Shown here: positions 16,450 through 24,894 of the stretch, piece after piece
Layout of the letters: the number at the start of each line of letters is the position of its first letter
Numbering within the stretch: the stretch's first letter is position 1
Assembly: GCF_000478175.1 (NCBI RefSeq)
Contig: NZ_KI515774.1
Coordinates: 764,890 to 828,889 of the forward strand
Direction of reading: 5' to 3'
DNA length: 64,000 nt
From: Corynebacterium sp. KPL1814
GTDB lineage: Bacteria > Actinomycetota > Actinomycetes > Mycobacteriales > Mycobacteriaceae
The notes under the pieces: model-generated
The model's input: only the letters and a program-made list of their open reading frames with translations
The model's database searches: none
What the model was told of the DNA's origin: nothing
Made by a program: the position numbers and the translations under genes

Positions 16450-17977
16450 AGGAACCTACCCCCGTATTCTCTCGATTGCTGGAACCGATCCCACAGGCGG
16501 AGCCGGCATTCAGGCCGATCTGAAGTCCATCGCTGCCGCGGGCGGGTATGGAATGAGCGTGGTCACCGCGCTAGTGGCCCAAAACACCCAGGGCGTGCGC
16601 AGCGTCCACGTCCCGCCGCTGGATTTCCTGCAGGAGCAGCTGGATTCGGTCCGCGAGGACGTAGAGATCGACGCCATCAAGATCGGCATGCTTGCCGATG
16701 CCCCCATCACCGACCTCGTGTCCACCTTCCTCGACCAGATCGAGCCGTCCGTCCCCGTGGTCTTGGACCCGGTCATGGTGGCCACCAGCGGTGATCGCCT
16801 CTTGGACCCAGAGGCGGAAAAGGCGGTGCGCGAGCTGTGCTCCCGTGCTGATGTCATCACGCCCAACCTCAAGGAGCTAGCCGTGCTGACGCAGACGGAG
16901 GAAGCCACGGATTTGGACCGTGCCATCGAGGTGGCTAAGGCGTGGGCCGCTGAGGCGGATACGGCGGTCATCGTCAAGGGCGGGCACCTTGACTCGGCGA
17001 TTGCCGATAACGCCGTGGTCACTCCCGATGGCAAGGTTCACCGCGTGGAATCGGCCCGAGTGCAGACCAAGAATACCCACGGCACGGGCTGCTCCCTCTC
17101 CTCTGCCCTAGCAACGCGGCTTGGCGCAGGCGATGATGCCGCCACCGCCCTTGAGTGGTCGACGGACTGGTTGCACGAGGCGATTGCTAATGCGGATGCG
17201 CTGGGCGTCGGCAAGGGCAGCGGGCCGGTAGACCACCTGCACCGCTCGCAGCGCTTGATGCGGGCTGCATCCTCGGTCCCGCTTCCTCACTTGGCTGGAC
17301 CTTTGGAAGAGGTAGAAAATCCCGAACAGCCGCGGGTTGCCGCCGCTGGCCCGTACACGCAGCGCCTGTGGAATATCGCAGCGGAGCACTGGGATCAGGT
17401 AAAGGCACTACCCTTCATCCAGAAGCTCGGGTCCGGAGCACTCGCCAACGATGCTTTCAGTTTCTACCTTGATCAGGATTCGCAGTACCTGGCGTCCTAC
17501 TCGAAGGCCTTGGCTCGCTTGGCCAGCCAGGCACCCGATACCGCACAGCAATTGCACTGGGCGCAGGGCGCCTACGAATGCCTCGCAGAGGAGGCTGAGC
17601 TGCACCGCGGGTGGTTGAAGGATTCGGCCACCACGGCACCATCGCGGGTCACCTGCGCTTATACGGATTTTCTGATTCGCAGCACGCACACGGAAGATTA
17701 TGCCGTCGGCATCGCGGCGGTACTTCCCTGCTACTGGCTGTATGCGGAGGTAGGCCTGCACTTGGCGGAATTCGACTCGCCGGATCACCCCTACCATGCC
17801 TGGTTGGAGGTCTACGGCGGCGAAGATTTCCTCGCCGGGGTGCGCGAGAGCATCAGGATTGTGGAGGAAACCTTAGAAAAGGCGGATGAGGCCACCCGTA
17901 CCCGCGCCGAGCGCGCCTTTATCAGCGCCAGCATTCACGAGGTAGATTTCTTCGACCAAGCGGACCGGCGCTTTTAA
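16442..17977 (+). CDS. thiD: Fused HMP(-P) kinase ThiD and TenA-like domain
   Basis: 511-residue bifunctional protein. Residues 1 to about 265 form a ribokinase-type ThiD domain that phosphorylates hydroxymethylpyrimidine twice (SIAGTDPTGGAGIQADLK at the substrate site; NTHGTGCSLSSALA at the catalytic end). A linker leads to a TenA/THI-4 domain (about 300-511), with a cysteine in LPCYWLY and a C-terminal acidic residue in IHEVDFF, as expected for the pyrimidine-salvage hydrolase. The fusion links salvage of degraded thiamin to rephosphorylation. GTG start with AAAGGAGG upstream, overlapping thiE. The gene ends 4 nt before a convergent methyltransferase. Confidence 0.92.
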   Translation: MAKGTYPRILSIAGTDPTGGAGIQADLKSIAAAGGYGMSVVTALVAQNTQGVRSVHVPPLDFLQEQLDSVREDVEIDAIKIGMLADAPITDLVSTFLDQIEPSVPVVLDPVMVATSGDRLLDPEAEKAVRELCSRADVITPNLKELAVLTQTEEATDLDRAIEVAKAWAAEADTAVIVKGGHLDSAIADNAVVTPDGKVHRVESARVQTKNTHGTGCSLSSALATRLGAGDDAATALEWSTDWLHEAIANADALGVGKGSGPVDHLHRSQRLMRAASSVPLPHLAGPLEEVENPEQPRVAAAGPYTQRLWNIAAEHWDQVKALPFIQKLGSGALANDAFSFYLDQDSQYLASYSKALARLASQAPDTAQQLHWAQGAYECLAEEAELHRGWLKDSATTAPSRVTCAYTDFLIRSTHTEDYAVGIAAVLPCYWLYAEVGLHLAEFDSPDHPYHAWLEVYGGEDFLAGVRESIRIVEETLEKADEATRTRAERAFISASIHEVDFFDQADRRF

Positions 17978-17981
17978 GGCC

Positions 17982-18584
17982 TTATGCCAATAGGTCTGCG
18001 CCAGGCCTGGAAAGCACGGCGACCAAGAAGGTGGAATGCTCCGAGAATAGCTTCATGTCCCAAGAAGAGAATGTGAAGTCAACGCGGTAACCCACCTTCT
18101 GCGCCATATCGAGGAAGTCCTGGAAGTCCCAGCCGCGGCCTTCCCCAAAGCCGGTGACGAAGCGTCCGCCGGGGGTCAGCGAGTTAAAAATATTCCGCAG
18201 GGCTTCCTCGCGGCCGTCCACGGCCAAAAATCCCATGACGTTTCCCGCAGAAACAGCGAGGTCAAAGGGTCCTTCAGGAACCTCTTCCGTGCACAGATCC
18301 CCGACGAACCATTCGCCGTCCGGGAAGTCATGTTCGGCGTGTTCGATCAGAATAGGGTCCACGTCGATGCCCACCACGCTGTGTCCGCGGCGCAGCAATT
18401 CCCCGCCGACGCGGCCGGTTCCACAGCCGGCGTCGAGGATGGTGGAATTGCGTTCCACCATGGCATCGACAAGCCGGGCCTCCCCATGAATGTCCTTGCC
18501 CTGCGCCTCTAGCATCTTCCATTTGCGGGCGAAATTATGGGAGTGGGCGGGATTGGCTTCGGTAACTTCTTTCCACGTAGGCAT
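17982..18584 (-). CDS. Class I SAM-dependent methyltransferase
   Basis: 200 residues. The SAM-binding motif ILDAGCGTGRVGGEL (motif I) is followed by the acidic GIDVDP loop and a DLAVSAGNVMGF motif. The rest matches small methyltransferase-11/25 domains of unknown substrate. I choose ATG 18584, which lies 7 nt after a perfect TATAAT and has no ribosome binding site; the in-frame GTG at 18603 would sit upstream of that box. It is divergent from corA and convergent with the thiamin operon. Confidence 0.8.
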   Translation of the reverse strand: MPTWKEVTEANPAHSHNFARKWKMLEAQGKDIHGEARLVDAMVERNSTILDAGCGTGRVGGELLRRGHSVVGIDVDPILIEHAEHDFPDGEWFVGDLCTEEVPEGPFDLAVSAGNVMGFLAVDGREEALRNIFNSLTPGGRFVTGFGEGRGWDFQDFLDMAQKVGYRVDFTFSSWDMKLFSEHSTFLVAVLSRPGADLLA

Positions 18585-18591
18585 AGATTCG

Positions 18592-18597
18592 ATTATA
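18592..18597 (-). promoter_or_regulatory. -10 box of the leaderless methyltransferase gene
   Basis: Perfect TATAAT on the minus strand, 7 nt before the ATG at 18584. A message would begin at the A of the start codon. Confidence 0.6.
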
Positions 18598-18700
18598 TTA
18601 CCCACCGTCGGTGTAAGCTTTACCCGCTGCGTAAAACGTGGCCCGTTTTACTACTTGATTGCGTTACTATCCGCACTATCGTGCAAAGGAGGCTGAAACG

Positions 18701-19774
18701 ATGCCGTCCGTACCCACGCCCTTTAGGGGCCGAAAGAAATCCACGCCTCCTAGTCAGCCTTCCTTCCCACCGGTTCCTGCCGAGCGCGCCATCGAGCACT
18801 GCCGCGTCTTCGTTGATGGTGAGGCCCTGCCCGGCGAGTATTCCGCGCATTCCGCCCTAGAAACCGTGGCGGAATATGGGCGTGGATTTGTTTGGGTGGG
18901 CTTGCATGAGCCCTATGAATCCCAGATGACGAAGATCGCTTCGCAATTTGGCATCCACGAGCTCATCGTGGAAGACGCTGTTATGGCCCACCAGCGCCCA
19001 AAGCTAGAGCGCTACGATGACCAGCTCTTTGTGGTGGCGCGCTCGGTGAATTACCGCGACCACGATGAGGTAAAAGATAAGCGCCAGATCATTTCCACGG
19101 GCGAAATCCAGATGATCATGGGCTCGAACTTCATCATCACCGTCCGCCACGGTGCAAAGCTGCCCAACTTGGCCTACACGGTTGAAGACGAACAGGACTT
19201 GGTGGAGCTCGGCCCCGTCGCCATGGCCTGGAAGATCCTGGACATGATGGTGGACCGCTACTCCGAGGTGGCGCGCCTTATTAGCGATGAAGTCGATGAA
19301 CTCGAAGAGGAAATCTTTACCCCGAACCTCAAATTCGATGTCGACCGCATTTACATGTTCAAGCGCGAAGTCTTGGAGATGAAGCACGCCATTTATCCGC
19401 TTTCTGCGGCGTTAAAGGCAATGGTCTCGGATCACAAGGATCTCATCTCTAAGCAGATCCGGTCCTATCTGCGCGATGTCTATGACCACGAGCTCGTGGT
19501 CAATGACTTGGTGGCCAGCTTCGATGAACGCCTGACCTCGCTTATTGATGCCTCGGTGGCCAAGGTCACCATGCAGCAAAACTCGGATATGCGCACCATC
19601 TCCGCGGTCGTCGGCATGTGGGCCGCGCCGACCCTCGTCGCCGGTATTTACGGCATGAACTTCGATATCATGCCGGAGCTGCACTGGGCCTTTGGGTATC
19701 CCATGGCAATAATCATCATGGTCGCTGTCGTCGCCGGCCTGTGGGCGTGGTTCCGGAAGAACCACTGGCTCTAG
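18701..19774 (+). CDS. corA: CorA family magnesium/cobalt channel
   Basis: Homopentameric divalent-cation channel of 357 residues in the cytoplasmic membrane. A large soluble N-terminal domain (about 1-285) leads to two C-terminal transmembrane helices joined by the diagnostic YGMN selectivity loop (about 318-321), with acidic and aromatic residues after it (FDIMPEL). The N-terminus is Pro/Lys-rich. Start 18701 has an excellent AAAGGAGG ribosome binding site; an upstream in-frame ATG at 18659 has none. Its last 4 bases overlap those of the convergent thioesterase (CTAG). Confidence 0.92.
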   Translation: MPSVPTPFRGRKKSTPPSQPSFPPVPAERAIEHCRVFVDGEALPGEYSAHSALETVAEYGRGFVWVGLHEPYESQMTKIASQFGIHELIVEDAVMAHQRPKLERYDDQLFVVARSVNYRDHDEVKDKRQIISTGEIQMIMGSNFIITVRHGAKLPNLAYTVEDEQDLVELGPVAMAWKILDMMVDRYSEVARLISDEVDELEEEIFTPNLKFDVDRIYMFKREVLEMKHAIYPLSAALKAMVSDHKDLISKQIRSYLRDVYDHELVVNDLVASFDERLTSLIDASVAKVTMQQNSDMRTISAVVGMWAAPTLVAGIYGMNFDIMPELHWAFGYPMAIIIMVAVVAGLWAWFRKNHWL

Positions 19775-20226
19775 CTGCGCTCACCCATAATCATGGTGCG
19801 CAGCGTGGTGCGTGCAACCAAGGTGTCTCCTTGGCGCATTTCTACGCTCCACACGTGGGTCCGCGTGCCCAATTGAATGGGGGTCGCTACCGCTTCTAGC
19901 TCGCCCTCACCTGTCGCTTTGATGAAGTCCGTGGAGTTATTGACTCCCATCGCTAGGGCATCGGCAGCCGCGACGCTGGCAAGGGAGGCTACCGTTTCCG
20001 CGATGGTGCAATATAGCCCGCCGTTCGCCACGCCCCAGGGTTGGTGGTGCTGAGGGGTCACGGTGAGGTGCGCGCGGGCCTCGGTTGGGCCAACGCGGTC
20101 GAAGGTGAGCCCGATGAACTCGGCAAGCCCGCCGTTGACCGAATTTAGTTTCTCCAGTTCCTCCTCGTTGAGCAGGCGCGTGTGCGCGGTGTGAAGTAAG
20201 TCATTGAGTATCTGGGTATCTGACAT
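19771..20226 (-). CDS. PaaI-type hotdog thioesterase
   Basis: 151 residues, single hotdog domain; the family hydrolyses acyl- or phenylacetyl-CoA thioesters. The segment QPWGVANGGLYCTIAETVAS aligns with the PaaI active site, but the usual HGG is NGG here, as in some actinobacterial members; Glu in AETVAS could still be catalytic. Start 20226 follows GAAGG by 2 nt. The in-frame stretch to 20421 runs into the gnd start region and is not credible coding sequence. Confidence 0.8.
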   Translation of the reverse strand: MSDTQILNDLLHTAHTRLLNEEELEKLNSVNGGLAEFIGLTFDRVGPTEARAHLTVTPQHHQPWGVANGGLYCTIAETVASLASVAAADALAMGVNNSTDFIKATGEGELEAVATPIQLGTRTHVWSVEMRQGDTLVARTTLRTMIMGERS

Positions 20227-20272
20227 AGCCTTCAAGCTTAGCCGCCAGCGCGGCGAAAGTGAGGCGGTGACG

Positions 20273-20278
20273 TAGGAT
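20273..20278 (+). promoter_or_regulatory. -10 box of leaderless gnd
   Basis: TAGGAT ends 7 nt before the gnd ATG at 20286. No Shine-Dalgarno sequence lies between. Confidence 0.5.
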
Positions 20279-20285
20279 AGGCACC

Positions 20286-21737
20286 ATGACTGAAAAGAAC
20301 GAACTCGCGCACATTGGTGTAGTCGGCCTAGCGGTAATGGGCTCCAACCTAGCCCGCAACTTTGCCCGCAATGGCAATACCGTCGCCGTCTATAATCGCA
20401 GCCCAGAAAAGACCCACGCACTCATTGAGGCCCACGGTGACGAAGGAAACTTTATTCCTTCCGAGTCTATCGCGGATTTCGTGGCTTCCTTGGAGCGGCC
20501 CCGCAAGGCCATCATCATGGTGCAGGCGGGCAAGGCCACCGATGCGGTCATTGACCAGCTTGCCGATGCCATGGATGACGGCGATATCATCATCGATGGC
20601 GGCAATGCGCTGTTTACGGATACCATTCGTCGCGAAAAGGAAGTGGCCGAGCGCGGCAAGCACTTCGTGGGCGCGGGCATTTCCGGCGGCGAGGAAGGCG
20701 CCTTGAACGGCCCGTCCATCATGCCTGGTGGTCCGGCCGAGTCCTGGGAGACCTTGGGCCCCATCCTGGAGTCCATCGCTGCCGAGGTAGATGGCACCCC
20801 GTGCGTGACCCACATTGGACCGGATGGCGCCGGCCACTTCGTTAAAATGGTCCACAACGGCATCGAGTACGCCGATATGCAGGTCATCGGCGAGGCCTAC
20901 CAGCTGCTGCGCTACGGCGCTGGCATGGAGCCTGCCGAGATCGCGGAAATCTTCAAGGAGTGGAACTCCGGCGACCTGGACTCTTACCTCATTGAGATCA
21001 CCGCCGAGGTACTGGCCCAGAAGGATCCGGATACGGGCGCCCCGCTTGTCGATGTCATCTTGGACGCCGCCGGCCAGAAAGGTACCGGCCGCTGGACCGC
21101 CATCAATGGCTTGGAATTGGGCGTTCCAATTACCGGGATCGCCGAGTCCGTCTTTGCCCGTGCACTGTCTTCTTCTAGCCAGCAGCGCGCCGCCGCGCAG
21201 GAGGGTCAGCTTCCAGCAGGCACGAACGCGGACTTCGACATCGATAAGGATGCGTTCATCGAAGACGTTCGCCGTGCGTTGTATGCCGCCAAGCTCATCG
21301 CCTACTCCCAGGGCTTCGATGAGATCAAGGCTGGTTCTGCTGAATTCGGTTGGGATGTCGATCCGCGCGACTTGGCCACCATCTGGCGCGGCGGCTGCAT
21401 CATCCGCGCTAAGTTCTTGGATCGCATCCGCGAGGCATTTGATACCAATCCAGAGCTTCCCGCCCTCATCCTGGATCCCTACCTCAAGGGCGAGCTGGAA
21501 GACCTCATCGAACCGTGGCGCCGCGTCGTCGTCGCGGCAACCCAGATGGGCCTGCCCGCCCCGGTATTCGCGTCTTCGCTGTCGTACTACGACAGCCTGC
21601 GCGCCACCCGCCTGCCAGCCGCCCTTATCCAGGGCCAGCGCGACTTCTTTGGCGCGCACACCTTCAAGCGCACCGATAAGCCCGGCACCTTCCACGTCGA
21701 GTGGTCCGGTGACCGCAGCCTGACGCAAACGGACTAA
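20286..21737 (+). CDS. gnd: 6-phosphogluconate dehydrogenase, NADP-dependent, decarboxylating
   Basis: 483 residues. It converts 6-phosphogluconate to ribulose 5-phosphate and carbon dioxide, yielding NADPH in the oxidative pentose phosphate pathway. The N-terminal Rossmann motif (GLAVMGSNLARN), DGGNALF, the 6PGDH signature around GISGGEEGALNGPSIMPGG, catalytic KMVHNGIEY and the C-terminal all-helical domain ending in FKRTDKPGTFHVEW are all present; length is normal. The upstream region has a leaderless-type promoter; a terminator follows. Confidence 0.96.
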   Translation: MTEKNELAHIGVVGLAVMGSNLARNFARNGNTVAVYNRSPEKTHALIEAHGDEGNFIPSESIADFVASLERPRKAIIMVQAGKATDAVIDQLADAMDDGDIIIDGGNALFTDTIRREKEVAERGKHFVGAGISGGEEGALNGPSIMPGGPAESWETLGPILESIAAEVDGTPCVTHIGPDGAGHFVKMVHNGIEYADMQVIGEAYQLLRYGAGMEPAEIAEIFKEWNSGDLDSYLIEITAEVLAQKDPDTGAPLVDVILDAAGQKGTGRWTAINGLELGVPITGIAESVFARALSSSSQQRAAAQEGQLPAGTNADFDIDKDAFIEDVRRALYAAKLIAYSQGFDEIKAGSAEFGWDVDPRDLATIWRGGCIIRAKFLDRIREAFDTNPELPALILDPYLKGELEDLIEPWRRVVVAATQMGLPAPVFASSLSYYDSLRATRLPAALIQGQRDFFGAHTFKRTDKPGTFHVEWSGDRSLTQTD

Positions 21738-21754
21738 ACTGCCGTACACATAGA

Positions 21755-21789
21755 GGGAGGACCTGCTCGGTGCAGGCCCTCCCCTTTTT
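21755..21789 (+). terminator. Terminator after gnd
   Basis: GGGAGG (21755-21760) and CCTGC (21762-21766) pair with GCAGG (21772-21776) and CCTCCC (21778-21783), with one A-C mismatch, followed by TTTTT. Confidence 0.85.
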
Positions 21790-21800
21790 AGTACCTGGAC

Positions 21801-23330
21801 TTAGACCAAGCCCAGCCACGACCAGTAGGTGGCAGAAAGCAGGAGGATAAGCAGGTATCCGACGATGGTCAGCGGGATACCAGAGCGAAGGAATTGTTTG
21901 GTGCTAAAGGCACCGGTGCCATAGGCCAGCATATTCTGCGGCGCCGAGACGGGAAGCAAGAATCCGAAGCAGATGACAAACTGCTGAATGACCACGAAGC
22001 CGATGCCGCCGTTAGGCACATCCAGCGTGGAGGCCAAAGCAATAAAGACCGGGATGAGCGCGGAGGCAAGCGACGTAGCAGAGGCAAAGCCCAAGTGGAT
22101 GAGGATATTAAACAGCGATACCAGCGCAATCGTTGCCAGAATCGGCAGCGAATCCAGCCCCATCAGCCCGAAGGTCTTTTCTGATAGCCACGTGGCAGCG
22201 CCCGTATCCAACAGGAATGAGCCGAGCGAAATGCCGATGGCAAAGACGATGAGGGTACCCCAGCTCACTGATTTTTGGGCCTCTGGCCAGGTAAACACGC
22301 CGATCTTCGGTAACAGCATCAGGGCAACGGCCACCGCGGTAATGACGGCCGAGCTAATCGGGTGCAGTAGCCCTTCGGTGGCCCAGAAGAAGAGCAGGAG
22401 GAGGGAAAATCCGATGAGCCTCTTCTCTTCCGGTGAGGTGGGCCCGAGGTCCTCTAGCTGCTTGGCGATGAGCTCCTTTCCTCCCTCAATGCGTTCCGTT
22501 TCCGGTTTGATGACGGCGCGCATGATGAAGTACAGCGCGATGGACATCAAGATGGACCAGGGCGCGGCCCAAATAAACCACTGCCCCCAGGAGACCGACT
22601 GCCCCATTTGATCCTCAATAAATCCCACCGCCACGAGGTTTTGGGCGGCGGCGGTTTTAATGCCTACGTTCCAGATTGAGACGGCCTGCGCTGCGGTAAT
22701 GACGAGTAGAGCACCCAGCTTCGACTCATAGGACAGGCCGAAGGCGGCTACCATACCGAGCAAGATGGGTACTACGGCGCCCGCACGCGCGGTGGCAGAA
22801 GGAACGAAGAAGGCCAAGATGATGGCAATCGCAATGGCGCCGATAACGATGTGGGAGGTCTTCTCCCCCGCGACCTTCAGCACGTACAGGGCAATCCGCT
22901 TGTGCAGGCCCGTAGCTTGCATCGCCCCGGCCAGAATCAGCGCTGCGGCCACGAGTGCTACCGCGGAGGAGGAAAATCCTGCCATCGCGACCTTGAGAGC
23001 GTTGGAGGTGCCGTAGATGCCATCGGATTCTGGATCCGGCCCGAGCCCCAAAAGCAGGGAAATAAGGCCAACGATGAGCAGGGCGCTTACCGGATAGCTC
23101 ACGGCCTCGGTCACCCACATGATCACCGCGAAGGCCAGCATGCCCAGAGCCACTTTGGCGGGCCAGTCGAGTCCTGGAATCGGGATAAGTAAGACGACCG
23201 CTAGAGCCACGAAGGCCAGCGCGAACCACACGGCATCAAGGTGAAACCTCTCCTTCTTCGTGGGCTCTGTTGATTCCTGCGGTGAGGAGTGGGAAGAAGT
23301 ACTGGCTGCGGATGCTTGTGCTTGAGCCAT
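21801..23330 (-). CDS. DASS (SLC13) family sodium/anion symporter
   Basis: 509-residue polytopic protein (about 12 membrane segments) of the divalent anion:sodium symporter family, which moves succinate, malate, citrate or 2-oxoglutarate. An Ala/Ser/Thr/Gln-rich cytoplasmic N-terminus precedes the first helix at about 37. The two helical-hairpin substrate motifs read SAT (in FVPSATARAG and GFASATSLA) rather than the SNT of VcINDY. Corynebacterial DccT is a functional relative, but the substrate here is not settled. Ribosome binding site AAGGAG. An inverted repeat lies upstream, between it and the divergent helicase gene. Confidence 0.85.
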   Translation of the reverse strand: MAQAQASAASTSSHSSPQESTEPTKKERFHLDAVWFALAFVALAVVLLIPIPGLDWPAKVALGMLAFAVIMWVTEAVSYPVSALLIVGLISLLLGLGPDPESDGIYGTSNALKVAMAGFSSSAVALVAAALILAGAMQATGLHKRIALYVLKVAGEKTSHIVIGAIAIAIILAFFVPSATARAGAVVPILLGMVAAFGLSYESKLGALLVITAAQAVSIWNVGIKTAAAQNLVAVGFIEDQMGQSVSWGQWFIWAAPWSILMSIALYFIMRAVIKPETERIEGGKELIAKQLEDLGPTSPEEKRLIGFSLLLLFFWATEGLLHPISSAVITAVAVALMLLPKIGVFTWPEAQKSVSWGTLIVFAIGISLGSFLLDTGAATWLSEKTFGLMGLDSLPILATIALVSLFNILIHLGFASATSLASALIPVFIALASTLDVPNGGIGFVVIQQFVICFGFLLPVSAPQNMLAYGTGAFSTKQFLRSGIPLTIVGYLLILLLSATYWSWLGLV

Positions 23331-23420
23331 GTGACGACTCCTTAACAGTTCGGTGTGGCCTTGGAAAGGGCCGGTGAGTGGAGAAAAAGATTTGCGTGCT
23401 TCCCAGCACCACCTTCCACG

Positions 23421-23447
23421 TTAGGTAATAACCAGTGAAATACCTAA
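23421..23447. promoter_or_regulatory. Inverted repeat in the dicarboxylate transporter/helicase intergenic region
   Basis: TTAGGTA (23421-23427) and TACCTAA (23441-23447) form 7-bp arms separated by 13 nt, lying about 90 bp upstream of the transporter start. It resembles an operator for a dimeric regulator; no partner is known. Confidence 0.35.
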
Positions 23448-23555
23448 AGCAGGGGCTTATTTTTGCTATGGGATTTCTCACTTGTACCGTAGCCCACCAA
23501 TCGTGCGTCGGCCGATGCGGGATTTTGCGCGCCCACCAGTTAGAATTGCCCAACG

Positions 23556-24863
23556 ATGACTACTTTTGCCGAACTCGGCTTACCTCAGCGCGTGGTTCAC
23601 GTTTTACACAACCAAGGAATCACGGAAGCTTTCCCCATCCAAGCCGCAGCCATCCCGGATGTACTCGCAGGCAAGGACGTACTTGGCCGCGGGCCTACCG
23701 GATCCGGAAAAACCTTTACCTTTGGGCTTCCCACATTGGCTCGATTGGCTGGCTCGGGCGCCTCTACCCCGGGCCAGCCCCGCGCGGTCGTGCTCGCCCC
23801 CACCCGCGAGTTAGCGACGCAGATCCAACAACGCCTCGATGAGCCCGCCGCCGCATTAGGGCTACGCGTCCTCGCCGTGGTCGGCGGCGTTAATATCAAC
23901 CATCACATCCGCTCTCTGGCACGCCCAGTAGACCTCTTGGTCGCCACACCTGGTCGCGCCCAAGATCTCATCGCCCAAGGGAAGTTGTCCTTCGACAAGG
24001 TACAGATCACCACTCTTGACGAGGCAGACCAGATGGCCGATATGGGTTTTCTTCCCCAGGTGCGCAAGCTTTTAAACTACACCCCGCCCACCGGTCAACG
24101 GCTGCTTTTTTCTGCGACCCTCGACGGGGACGTCAATAAGCTTGTCGAGCAATTCCTGCACGATCCCGTGGTCCACTCCACAGCTCCAGTTGCCGCGGCG
24201 GTGGAATCGATGTCGCACCACCTATTTTTCGTGGGCGATCGCCCCGCCCGCAATGAGGTGGTTATGCGCATCGCTGCGCGCGCAGGCAAGACCATCATGT
24301 TCATGCGTACCAAGCACGGCGTGGACAGGCAGGTAAAAAAGCTTCGGCGTGCCGGCATTAACGCCTATCCACTGCACGGAGATAAGGGCCAGGGGGCGCG
24401 CAGCCGCGCCATTTCTGGCTTTGCCGATGGCTCCATTCCAGTCCTCGTAGCCACCGATATTGCGGCGCGCGGCATCGATATTGCAGACGTTTCCCTCGTC
24501 GTCCACGTGGATCCGCCTGCAGAACACAAGGCCTACCTGCACCGCGCAGGGCGTACGGCGCGCGGCGGCGCAACAGGCACGGTGGTTACCTTGGCCACCG
24601 ATGAACAGCGCTCAGAGGTAGCTGCCCTCATCAAAAAGGCCGGTGTGCGCGCTACCGAATACGATATTTCCCACCGCGAAAACCCGGCCGGTGCCCCTGA
24701 GCTGCGCACGGTCACCGGCGCCCGCAAGCCGCACGGACCGGCACTTCCGCCGCCGGGCCAAAACAGTTCTAACGGCTCGGGCCAGCAACAAAAGAAGCAG
24801 CCTCCACGCCAACAGAAGCGGCAGGTTGGAGGAGCTAAGAGGGGTAAGGGGCGGCGTCGCTAA
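23556..24863 (+). CDS. DEAD-box RNA helicase, RhlE-like
   Basis: 435-residue ATP-dependent RNA helicase. The motifs are in order: Q motif (GITEAFPIQ), Walker A (GPTGSGKT), PTRELATQ, TPGR, DEAD (TLDEADQM), SAT (FSATLDG), and HRAGRTARGG of motif VI. The C-terminal 60 residues are Gln/Lys/Arg-rich and likely bind RNA non-specifically. A TAGAAT box (23541-23546) lies 9 nt before the ATG, so the message probably has almost no leader. Likely roles are ribosome assembly or RNA turnover. Confidence 0.9.
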   Translation: MTTFAELGLPQRVVHVLHNQGITEAFPIQAAAIPDVLAGKDVLGRGPTGSGKTFTFGLPTLARLAGSGASTPGQPRAVVLAPTRELATQIQQRLDEPAAALGLRVLAVVGGVNINHHIRSLARPVDLLVATPGRAQDLIAQGKLSFDKVQITTLDEADQMADMGFLPQVRKLLNYTPPTGQRLLFSATLDGDVNKLVEQFLHDPVVHSTAPVAAAVESMSHHLFFVGDRPARNEVVMRIAARAGKTIMFMRTKHGVDRQVKKLRRAGINAYPLHGDKGQGARSRAISGFADGSIPVLVATDIAARGIDIADVSLVVHVDPPAEHKAYLHRAGRTARGGATGTVVTLATDEQRSEVAALIKKAGVRATEYDISHRENPAGAPELRTVTGARKPHGPALPPPGQNSSNGSGQQQKKQPPRQQKRQVGGAKRGKGRRR

Positions 24864-24894
24864 GCGCCAGTGCAATAGAAAGGAGGATGTGCGC

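Noticed and set aside
20349..21749. A 466-codon open frame opposite gnd
   Set aside because: It is a shadow of the GC-rich gnd frame; it has no family motifs and no ribosome binding site, while gnd is full length and canonical.
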